From: JBQTJN01 sp052387095
GTDB taxonomy: Bacteria > Pseudomonadota > Alphaproteobacteria > Micavibrionales > Micavibrionaceae
DNA: 25,601 nucleotides
Direction of reading: 5' to 3'
Assembly: GCA_052387095.1 (NCBI GenBank)
Contig: JBQTJN010000022.1
Location: forward strand, 1-25,601
Shown: piece by piece, positions 1 through 6,585 of the stretch
Layout of the letters: every line of letters starts with the position of its first letter
Position numbering within the stretch: position 1 is the first letter of the stretch
The notes under the pieces: model-generated
What the model was told of the DNA's origin: nothing
The model's database searches: none
What the model saw: the letters and a program-made list of their open reading frames with translations, nothing else
Translations under genes and position numbers: made by a program

Positions 1-2343
1 GGAGGTTTTAATCGATGTTTCCATGTTCACATCGCCTGTGCCCTTGATGATGAAATTCCCGGCGAGGGATTTCACGAGATCCTCGACGCGGACGCTGGTG
101 AATTTGGCGGAGCCATCCGCATCGATAGCATCCTTGCCGCCCGCGGGAGAGTTGAGCGTGGCGTTGACGGCCATTTTACCACCGTAAATATCGCTGCTCA
201 GTTGGCTGATTTTCACCGTGCCGTCATTGACGCTGAATTTCAGGACCGGGTTCTGCAGGTTCCATGTTTCATAGGTCATCGCGCTGGCCTTGATGGAAAG
301 ATCGGCGTTAAACGCATGCATCCACGCGGAATTGATCGGCGTGCTGGTCCATTTCGGTCCGCCCGCGCCCGTGCCTTTCGCGGCGGTGGAATTTGCGGAG
401 ATCATGACGAGATTACCGAAGGTGAGATCGCCTTTAATGACGGGTTTGGAACCGCTCTTGTCGAGCGAGAGATCGCCGGTGAGCGCTGCGCCCGCGAGAT
501 CACCCTTCATGTTATTGAGCTTGTGGACTTTTCCTTCCGTTTTTACATCGGCAGAAAAGCTCAGGGGTTTGTGCCACGAAACATAGTCCGGCGCGTCCGG
601 GGCGAAAATGCGCATAGCCTGCGCCAGGTTGCTGTGCTTCACATCAATGTGGAGATTGTCGATATTGAGTTTGCCAAGCGGGTCACTGACATTGCCTTTG
701 GCGGCGAGTTCGCCGTTCATGGCCTTAATGGCAGCGTTCACGTTTAATGCATTGGTATTGCCGGTCAGGCGCGCCGACATGCTGGCAGATTTCAGGTCCT
801 TCGGCAGCGCGCTGACATCCAGCCTGGCAAGTTCGGCCACGGCTTTAATATCGCTCGACTGGCCGGCGACATTCATGTCGATCCCGGTCAGCGCATTCAG
901 GTCCTGCACCGCGCCGTTGATCTTGAAAGACGAGCCTTCGAAATCCTGCGCCGAAAGATTGGTGAGTTTGAGAGTTTTGCCAATCAGAGAGCCTTGCGCG
1001 AGCAGGCCCTTGATCGTGTGGCCCTGCAGTTTCGCCTGCTGCACGCCGAGATCGAAATCCAGATCATACGGCACATTAACGGATTTAAGCGTTTCCTTCA
1101 GATCGCCTTTTTTCGCGTCAGCGGATTTCCCCTGCAGAGTGTCGAAGTCCATCTTGTCGGCGGCGATGTCGAGCGCGACCAGCGGCTTGCCTTGGCGCGG
1201 GTTAAAAAGGCCAGCAATGGTCATGTTGGTATCGCCCAGTTTGGCACTGCTTTCCTTGAGGCGGATAATATTATCCGCGCCGGTTTCAACAGTGAGATCA
1301 ATGACGCCCTGTTTCCACGAAGGCGGCACGTTGATGTCATTATTGCCGGTCAAGAGCTGGAGCGTTTGCGGGATATCCTGAATCGGACCCTGCACGCGCC
1401 CTGCGACATTCAATGGCGAAAAGGCAACCGAAAGATTCCCGGCCAACTCATTGCCAGCCAGATTGAAGATAGCATTTTTGAAATCCGCGCGGCCCGGCGT
1501 GGCAGTCAACATGCCCTTTATGGTTGCACCGCCGGCATCAGCGGACATTTTTCCACCGCTGGCTGCTTTCAGGGATTCAATATTGATGGCCGTTTCACCT
1601 TGCGCGGTGAATTCTTCACCCTGTTGCGCGACGCCGGCAAATTCAACACTTATGTCATTTGGTTCAATGTGAGCATCGCCCTGCAGCTTAAAGGGTTTGC
1701 CTTCAACCATTTCGCCTACGCGTCCGTCAAATTCGATTTCCTGCTTGTTATAGGCGATCTCGCCTTTAATCGTGAATGGACCCTTAAGCGTGTCGGCAGA
1801 AAGATCCGCATTGATATTCGTGACAATCATCGGCGCGGCGGATTTATTGAGATAAGCGAAACTGCCCTTCTCGATTGATATGTCTTTGAACGAAATGCTC
1901 GTGGTCGGGGTTTTAACTGCGCCGTCAGTATCCTTCGCCGTGAGTTTTTCCAGCTCCGGCGTCATCCAGTTCTGGCGGCCGTCTTCGAAGATCTGCAGGC
2001 CGATTACGGGCTCAACCAGTTTGATCGAGGAGAATTCAACTTTCTTCGAGAGCAGCGGTCCGAGCGCGACATAGACATCGGCGCGTTTCATTGTCAGGAG
2101 CTTTTCAATTTTAGAGCCGGCCGGCGCGGCTATGGAGACATCCCCTATATAAGCATGCGGCATGGGGAGGAACGCGACGCCGAAATCACCGTTTATGGTG
2201 ACATCATGGCCGGTAGCGGCCTTGATCTGGGCTTGTGCCTGCGCGCGGTATTGTTCCCAATTTATGAAATTCGGCGCAACCAGCAGCACGGCCAGTAGCG
2301 TGACAAGAATAACAGGGATGGCAATAAGGACGCGTTTTTTCAC
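1..2343 (-). CDS. AsmA family envelope protein, 3' end outside the window
   Basis: The frame is open for 781 codons from a GTG at 2343 to the left edge, so the C-terminus is missing. GGAG lies about 7 nt before the GTG, followed by a basic Lys-Lys-Arg N-terminus and one membrane segment (about residues 5-23). The next motif, residues 24-30 (Pro-Asn-Phe-Ile-Asn-Trp-Glu), and a Gly-His-Asp-Val segment soon after are typical of AsmA. The rest is repetitive beta-rich sequence with many Gly/Asn/Asp turns, as in the long periplasmic AsmA repeats. AsmA-type proteins are inner-membrane anchored and reach into the periplasm; related proteins are linked to outer-membrane assembly and phospholipid transport. 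Family assignment is confident, exact substrate unknown. A minus-strand promoter sits just upstream, so the gene appears to be transcribed separately from the PHB operon. Confidence 0.85.
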   Translation of the reverse strand, partial: MKKRVLIAIPVILVTLLAVLLVAPNFINWEQYRAQAQAQIKAATGHDVTINGDFGVAFLPMPHAYIGDVSIAAPAGSKIEKLLTMKRADVYVALGPLLSKKVEFSSIKLVEPVIGLQIFEDGRQNWMTPELEKLTAKDTDGAVKTPTTSISFKDISIEKGSFAYLNKSAAPMIVTNINADLSADTLKGPFTIKGEIAYNKQEIEFDGRVGEMVEGKPFKLQGDAHIEPNDISVEFAGVAQQGEEFTAQGETAINIESLKAASGGKMSADAGGATIKGMLTATPGRADFKNAIFNLAGNELAGNLSVAFSPLNVAGRVQGPIQDIPQTLQLLTGNNDINVPPSWKQGVIDLTVETGADNIIRLKESSAKLGDTNMTIAGLFNPRQGKPLVALDIAADKMDFDTLQGKSADAKKGDLKETLKSVNVPYDLDFDLGVQQAKLQGHTIKGLLAQGSLIGKTLKLTNLSAQDFEGSSFKINGAVQDLNALTGIDMNVAGQSSDIKAVAELARLDVSALPKDLKSASMSARLTGNTNALNVNAAIKAMNGELAAKGNVSDPLGKLNIDNLHIDVKHSNLAQAMRIFAPDAPDYVSWHKPLSFSADVKTEGKVHKLNNMKGDLAGAALTGDLSLDKSGSKPVIKGDLTFGNLVMISANSTAAKGTGAGGPKWTSTPINSAWMHAFNADLSIKASAMTYETWNLQNPVLKFSVNDGTVKISQLSSDIYGGKMAVNATLNSPAGGKDAIDADGSAKFTSVRVEDLVKSLAGNFIIKGTGDVNMETSIKTS

Positions 2344-2380
2344 GGGTGGTCTCCAGGACTGTAGAATTGAGTAGGGCTTT

Positions 2381-2410
2381 GTTATACGAAGACATGGGCC
2401 GTACTGTCCA
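2381..2410 (-). promoter_or_regulatory. Putative sigma70 promoter for the AsmA gene
   Basis: On the minus strand TGGACA (2410-2405) and TATAAC (2386-2381) are separated by 18 nt. This would start transcription near 2374, about 30 nt before the GTG start and just upstream of its ribosome binding site. Found by reading only. Confidence 0.4.
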
Positions 2411-2460
2411 GAAAGCAACAGATTAATAGCGGGATTCTCATATTTTTAGGAATATTTTCC

Positions 2461-2489
2461 TTGACAAAAAACTATAAAACATTTAAAAT
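2461..2489 (+). promoter_or_regulatory. Near-consensus sigma70 promoter pointing into the intergenic palindrome
   Basis: TTGACA (2461-2466), a 17-nt spacer and TAAAAT (2484-2489). This is the best promoter match in the window. Transcription would begin near 2496, exactly at the start of the palindromic repeat, and would run through the small ORF at 2647. No conventional plus-strand gene lies downstream before the convergent 3' end of phaB. Confidence 0.45.
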
Positions 2490-2498
2490 ATTTTCAGC

Positions 2499-2595
2499 CG
2501 TCATTGCGAGGAGGCCTGAAAGGCCGACGTGGCAATCCAGAATGGTTATTGTGGCTTCTGGATCGCCACGCTTACGCTGTTCGCTCGCGATGACG
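2499..2595. repeat. Long intergenic palindromic repeat
   Basis: An imperfect inverted repeat. The left arm (2499-2542) begins CGTCATTGCGAG and ends CAATCCAGAA. The right arm (2556-2595) begins TTCTGGATCGCCACG and ends CGCGATGACG. The two arms are complementary over most of their length and are separated by a loop of about 13 nt. The wording matches a family of dispersed palindromic elements known from alphaproteobacterial genomes. In RNA it would fold into a long hairpin. Only one copy is seen here, so its repeated nature is inferred. Confidence 0.65.
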
Positions 2596-2646
2596 ATAGA
2601 CAATGCAAAACAAAAAAACCGGCGAACGAACTGTTAAGGAGACATA

Positions 2647-2715
2647 ATGAGCCAGACAAAATCAAAAATAAGAAAATCATCGAACGAAATGAAGGATCTG
2701 GATTATAATTTTTAA
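2647..2715 (+). CDS. Possible 22-residue small protein
   Basis: ATG at 2647 is preceded by AAGGAG with 6-nt spacing, a very good ribosome binding site. The frame encodes a Lys/Ser-rich 22-residue peptide (MSQTKSKIRKSS...), ending at TAA 2713-2715. It lies downstream of the promoter at 2461 and the palindrome, and converges on the 3' end of phaB. I recognise no family. It could be a real microprotein, the remnant of a lost gene, or chance. Confidence 0.3.
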   Translation: MSQTKSKIRKSSNEMKDLDYNF

Positions 2716-2739
2716 AATCAACGCATTAAAGAACGGTTT

Positions 2740-3462
2740 TCAGGACAAATACTGCCCGCCATTGGCCGCCAGTGTGGTCCCGGTGATAAATCCGGCCTTT
2801 TCCGAAGTCAGGAAAGAGACCAGCGCCGCAATTTCCTCCGGCTGGCCCATACGGCCTGTTGGAATCTGGTCGACAATCTGGCTTAGAACTTCCGGGCGCA
2901 TGGAGCCGGTCATGTCTGTCTCTATATAGCCCGGGCAGATGACATTGACGGTGATGCCCTTGTTCGCGGATTCCAGCGCCAGCGCTTTTGTAAAACCGAT
3001 CATGCCGGCCTTTGCCGCGGAATAGTTGGTCTGACCGACCTGCCCCTTCTGCGCGTTGATGGAGCTGATATTGATGATGCGGCCATAGCCGCGCTCGCGC
3101 ATGCCCGGCACAACCACGCGGCACATATTAAAGCAGGAGCCGAGATTAATGTTGATCACCCAATCCCAGTTCTCGCGCGGCATCTTGTGGAGCATGCCAT
3201 CGCGTGTAACGCCCGCATTGTTAACGAGCACATCGGCGGGCCCGACGCGGGATTGGATTTCCTTGACCGCTTCTTCGCAGGCCTCAAAATCGGCAACGTC
3301 GTATTTCACGGCCATCTGTCCCGTTTCATGGCGAAAGCGCTCGGCGGCTTCCTCGTCGCCGTAGAAAATGGCGGCGAGTTTCATGCCGTCCTCGACCAGC
3401 GCCTTGGAAATCGCAAGCCCGATACCGCGTGTGCCGCCAGTGATGATTGCAACTTGTGTCAT
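2740..3462 (-). CDS. phaB: Acetoacetyl-CoA reductase (NADPH)
   Basis: This 240-residue short-chain dehydrogenase reduces acetoacetyl-CoA to (R)-3-hydroxybutyryl-CoA, the monomer polymerised by PhaC. The Rossmann motif TGGTRGIG is at residues 8-15 and NNAG at 81-84. The catalytic Ser134, Tyr147 and Lys151 lie in the NISSINAQKGQ...NYSAAK segment that is typical of PhaB. Start: ATG 3462 overlaps the phaA stop codon by one base (TGATG), implying translational coupling. An in-frame ATG 18 nt upstream lies inside phaA and is less likely. It is the last gene of phaC-phaA-phaB. A FabG-like role in fatty acid synthesis cannot be formally excluded, but the context argues for PHB. Confidence 0.93.
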   Translation of the reverse strand: MTQVAIITGGTRGIGLAISKALVEDGMKLAAIFYGDEEAAERFRHETGQMAVKYDVADFEACEEAVKEIQSRVGPADVLVNNAGVTRDGMLHKMPRENWDWVININLGSCFNMCRVVVPGMRERGYGRIINISSINAQKGQVGQTNYSAAKAGMIGFTKALALESANKGITVNVICPGYIETDMTGSMRPEVLSQIVDQIPTGRMGQPEEIAALVSFLTSEKAGFITGTTLAANGGQYLS

Positions 3463-4670
3463 CAGGCCACCTTTTTCCATTCCATCGTATCGTCGCGCTC
3501 AACGCAGAGCGCGATACCCATGCCGCCGCCAATACAGAGTGTCGCGAGGCCTTTTTTGCCATTGGTGCGCGAGAGTTCGTGCAGAAGCGTGGTGAGAATA
3601 CGTGCGCCCGACGCGCCAATCGGGTGACCCAGCGCGATCGCGCCGCCATTGACGTTGGTTTTCGCTGGATCGAAATTCATTTCCTTCAGCACGCAACAGG
3701 CCTGCGCCGCGAAGGCCTCATTCGATTCCACGAGATCGAGGTCGGAAACTTTCCACCCGGCTTTTTCGAGGGCTTTTTTTGAAGCCGGTATCGGTCCGGT
3801 GCCCATTACAGCCGGGTCGACACCGACACTGGCCCATGATTTGATTTTTGCGAACGGCTTGAGCCCGCGTTTTTTGGCTTTGCTGGCGCGCATTAATACA
3901 AGCACCGCGGCGCCGTCATTAATGCCGGACGCATTGGCCGCCGTGACGGTGCCTTCCTTTTTAAAGGCGGGGCGCAGCTTGGAGAGCGCATCGGCGGTCA
4001 CGCCGTTGCGCGGGAATTCGTCTTTTTCGACAATTACGTCTTCTTTTTTGCCTTTGACGGTGACGGGCACGATTTCAGTTTTGAATTTTCCGGCAGCAAT
4101 GGATTTTTCCGCGCGCTGCTGCGAACCGGCCGCCAATTCATCCTGTGCCTCACGGCTGATGGAGAATTTCTCGGCTATATTCTCCGCTGTGACGCCCATA
4201 TGGTAGTCGTTGAAAATATCCCACAAACCATCACGGATCATCGTATCTTTCATTTCGACATTGCCGAACCTGACGCCATCGCGCATATGCACCGCGTGCG
4301 GAGAGAGGCTCATATTTTCCTGCCCGCCTGCAACGACGATACTGGCATCGCCGTTCAGGATCGCCTGCATGCCGAGCGCCACGGCGCGCAAACCCGATCC
4401 ACAGACCTGGTTGATGGTCATGGCGGGCACTTCCTTTGGAATTCCTGCACCGAGCGAGGCCTGCCGCGCCGGGTTCTGGCCCGCATTGGCCGTGAGCACC
4501 TGCCCCATAATCACTTCATCAACCTCGTCCGGTTTTATGCCCGCATCCGCCAGCGCGCCCTGAATAACGATTTTGCCGAGCTCATGCGCGGGCATGCTGC
4601 TGAGCGCGCCGCCAAGATTGCCGATGGCGGTTCTTTTTGCGGAAACAATAACAACAGGATCTTCAGCCAC
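3462..4670 (-). CDS. phaA: Acetyl-CoA C-acetyltransferase (beta-ketothiolase)
   Basis: A 402-residue thiolase that condenses two acetyl-CoA into acetoacetyl-CoA, the first step of PHB synthesis. The nucleophilic Cys90 is in NQVCGSG, His349 in GHPIGASG, and the second catalytic Cys379 in CIGGGMG. Length is normal for biosynthetic thiolases. The start is GTG 4670, with GGAG about 7 nt upstream. The gene follows phaC after 68 nt that contain a strong hairpin, and its stop codon overlaps the phaB start. Confidence 0.95.
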   Translation of the reverse strand: MAEDPVVIVSAKRTAIGNLGGALSSMPAHELGKIVIQGALADAGIKPDEVDEVIMGQVLTANAGQNPARQASLGAGIPKEVPAMTINQVCGSGLRAVALGMQAILNGDASIVVAGGQENMSLSPHAVHMRDGVRFGNVEMKDTMIRDGLWDIFNDYHMGVTAENIAEKFSISREAQDELAAGSQQRAEKSIAAGKFKTEIVPVTVKGKKEDVIVEKDEFPRNGVTADALSKLRPAFKKEGTVTAANASGINDGAAVLVLMRASKAKKRGLKPFAKIKSWASVGVDPAVMGTGPIPASKKALEKAGWKVSDLDLVESNEAFAAQACCVLKEMNFDPAKTNVNGGAIALGHPIGASGARILTTLLHELSRTNGKKGLATLCIGGGMGIALCVERDDTMEWKKVA

Positions 4671-4708
4671 GTTTTAACTCCGTTTTGTAAATGCGGAAAT
4701 CTATCTCA

Positions 4709-4740
4709 ATGCGCATCCTGATGCAAATCAGGATGCGTTT
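4709..4740 (-). other. GCAA-tetraloop hairpin between phaC and phaA
   Basis: A perfect 11-bp stem (4712-4722 with 4727-4737) closes on a GCAA loop; weaker pairs extend it to 4709-4740, into the phaC stop codon. On the transcribed minus strand no T-run follows, so it is a poor intrinsic terminator. It fits better as an attenuator, an mRNA 3'-end stabiliser or a processing site that sets the phaC to phaAB ratio. Confidence 0.6.
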
Positions 4741-5839
4741 ATACACCCAGCCAGTCCTTCACGGATTCCCAGACTTTGGAAACCGCCTTGTCGCCTGCGA
4801 TCATGCCGATATGGCCGCATTCCGGGTTGATAATTTTCGTATTGCCTATGAATTTTTGCAGCGCAGCAGCGCTGTCATATTCCACCAGCCGGTCTTTGGT
4901 CGAGGCGATGACAAGCGCCGGGCATTTTATAGCGCCGGGTTTTATGGAAGCACTGCCGATATTCCATGTGCCGTGTGGAGGTTTGTTTTCAAAGAACCAG
5001 CCATGAATACATTCATGCGCCACCGCACCCGGCAGGTCGACGCCGTCATTGAGCCAGTCCTCTACGGCGACGAAGAGTTGTGCTTGCGGGGAATCCGGAT
5101 CCATCGCGGCGAATTTTGCGAATTTTTCCGAAGTGCCGACAGGGTCAAGCGAGGCGAAGAGCATCTGGATCCAGTCGACGGAGAGCGGTCCTTTTTCCGC
5201 GATGAGCGGCAGCATGGTCGGCGCCCAGAATTCGACGCGCGCCTTGAGAGCGCCGCTGCCGGCATGGAAATCCCAAGGCGCGGCGAGGAAGATCAAGGAC
5301 TTTATCTTGTCCGGTGCCAGCGTGGCGGCGGCCGCCAGCATGGTGCCGCCCATGCAATAGCCCAGCACGTGCACGGGCCTGCCCGCCTGTTTATTCAGGA
5401 ATTCCAGCGCAGGTATGAGGCGCTGCGTGATCAGGACATTCATATCCTTCTGTTCTTCATCATCCGTGACATTACCCCAGTCAAGCAAATATGCGTTGAC
5501 GGATTTTTCCTGCAGCCAGCGCAGCAGTGAGCGGTCCGGCATGAGATCGAGAATTTTTGCGGAATTGATCAGGGACGGCACAAGCAGAATCGCGGGATGT
5601 GCGGGATTATATTTTGCACCGGCGACCGCTTTCACAGAGACCGTACCTTTTTGCCACAGCACATCGAATGACAAAGGCGGCGCTTCGTAAGGGTGGGCGT
5701 AATAGGCCTGGATGCCACGCAGCATCTCCTCGACTTTGCCGGGAAACTTCATACCGCCCGATACATTCGCATAAGATGACACCGCCATACCGATATGTGC
5801 GGAGAGCGGTCTTAAATTTCTGCGCGAATTTGCTGTCAT
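4739..5839 (-). CDS. phaC: Short poly(3-hydroxybutyrate) synthase
   Basis: An alpha/beta-hydrolase-fold PHA synthase that polymerises (R)-3-hydroxybutyryl-CoA on granules. Numbered from ATG 5839 (366 residues), the lipase-like box GYCMGG carries nucleophile Cys162, followed by Asp316 (in STKDRLVEYDSA) and His343 (in ECGHIG), the synthase triad. The length is that of class III PhaC subunits (about 355 residues), not the roughly 580 of class I enzymes, yet no phaE lies in the window. Start uncertain: the frame opens with a TTG at 5866, and neither start has a good ribosome binding site. First gene of phaC-phaA-phaB, divergent from phaR. A PHA depolymerase is less likely because the nucleophile is Cys, not Ser. 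Confidence 0.88.
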   Translation of the reverse strand: MTANSRRNLRPLSAHIGMAVSSYANVSGGMKFPGKVEEMLRGIQAYYAHPYEAPPLSFDVLWQKGTVSVKAVAGAKYNPAHPAILLVPSLINSAKILDLMPDRSLLRWLQEKSVNAYLLDWGNVTDDEEQKDMNVLITQRLIPALEFLNKQAGRPVHVLGYCMGGTMLAAAATLAPDKIKSLIFLAAPWDFHAGSGALKARVEFWAPTMLPLIAEKGPLSVDWIQMLFASLDPVGTSEKFAKFAAMDPDSPQAQLFVAVEDWLNDGVDLPGAVAHECIHGWFFENKPPHGTWNIGSASIKPGAIKCPALVIASTKDRLVEYDSAAALQKFIGNTKIINPECGHIGMIAGDKAVSKVWESVKDWLGV

Positions 5840-5858
5840 GCCGGGCACTCTAATAATG

Positions 5859-5922
5859 TTATGCAAAGACGTCCAGTGAAAGCTCTATTGAGGACTTCTA
5901 TAAATACAAAATTTGTGCATAA
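5859..5922. promoter_or_regulatory. Divergent phaC/phaR control region with a spaced inverted repeat
   Basis: TTATGCA at 5859-5865 recurs inverted as TGCATAA at 5916-5922. It lies in the only space that can hold both the phaC and phaR promoters. A TATAAA box at 5899-5904, with a weak GTGAAA 17 nt upstream, could serve phaR. PhaR proteins repress pha genes and often their own, so these half-sites are reasonable operator candidates. This is inference only. Confidence 0.3.
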
Positions 5923-5965
5923 TCACCGCAACTCCGCCCAGCAGGAATTTATAAAGGACATAATA

Positions 5966-6508
5966 ATGGTCAAGAAAAAACGCGGCAAGGATGAACCAAC
6001 GATCATCAAGAAATATGCGAACCGCCGCCTATATGACACCGGACGCAGCAGCTACGTGACGCTCGACGATCTGTGCGAGATGGTGCGCGAGGGTTATGCC
6101 TTTATCGTGCTCGATGCCAAAACCGGTGAAGACATCACGCGCCCTGTGCTGGCGCAAATTATCGTCGATAAAGAATCCAACGGCGTTGAAGGCGAGAATT
6201 TATTGCCGACGAATTTCCTGCGCCAGCTGATCAGCTTCTACGGCAATAATGTGCAGTCGATTCTGCCGAATTATCTCGAAACCACGCTCGACCTGTTCGT
6301 GAAAAACCAGGAACAGATGCGTGAGCAGATCAACAAATCATTCGAAGGCATCAAGCCGATGAGCGGTATGTTCCATGTTCCGGCGCTCGATGAGATCAAT
6401 CGCCAGAACATGGCGATGTTCCAGCGGGCGATGGAGAATATGTTCAAGCCGTTTGGCATGAGCAATTTCACGCCACCTGCAAAATCAGAGAAAAAATCGG
6501 AAGAATAG
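5966..6508 (+). CDS. phaR: Polyhydroxyalkanoate synthesis repressor PhaR
   Basis: A 180-residue regulator of PHB accumulation. The N-terminal DNA-binding domain contains IIKKYANRRLYDT, YVTLDDL and a DITRPVLAQII segment, all diagnostic of the family. It is followed by the PHB-accumulation region (NFLRQLISFYG...) and a charged, methionine-rich tail ending in Lys/Glu repeats. ATG 5966 is chosen because AAAGGA lies about 7 nt upstream; the frame is open further 5' without support. PhaR proteins bind DNA and PHB itself, and release phasin and pha promoters when polymer forms. The gene is divergent from phaC and is followed by a terminator. Confidence 0.95.
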   Translation: MVKKKRGKDEPTIIKKYANRRLYDTGRSSYVTLDDLCEMVREGYAFIVLDAKTGEDITRPVLAQIIVDKESNGVEGENLLPTNFLRQLISFYGNNVQSILPNYLETTLDLFVKNQEQMREQINKSFEGIKPMSGMFHVPALDEINRQNMAMFQRAMENMFKPFGMSNFTPPAKSEKKSEE

Positions 6509-6521
6509 GCCCAATAACGAA

Positions 6522-6548
6522 ACCCCGTCGCAAGGCGGGGTCTTTATT
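6522..6548 (+). terminator. Intrinsic terminator of phaR
   Basis: ACCCCGTC, loop GCAA, GGCGGGGT (6522-6541) forms an 8-bp GC-rich stem, followed by a T-rich run, TCTTTATT. It begins 13 nt after the phaR stop. Confidence 0.75.
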
Positions 6549-6554
6549 CATGAG

Positions 6555-6575
6555 ACCCCGTTTTAAAAACGGGGT
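6555..6575. terminator. Second hairpin between phaR and the coiled-coil protein gene
   Basis: ACCCCGTTT (6555-6563) pairs with AAACGGGGT (6567-6575). It lies 10 nt past the stop of the minus-strand gene ending at 6586 and shares the ACCCCG core with the phaR terminator. It may serve that gene, but no good T-run follows on either strand. Confidence 0.4.
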
Positions 6576-6585
6576 TGCGCTGCTA

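Noticed and set aside
202..1878. Long plus-strand open frames across the asmA region
   Set aside because: They are shadows of the continuous minus-strand AsmA frame: no ribosome binding sites, unlikely composition, overlapping each other.
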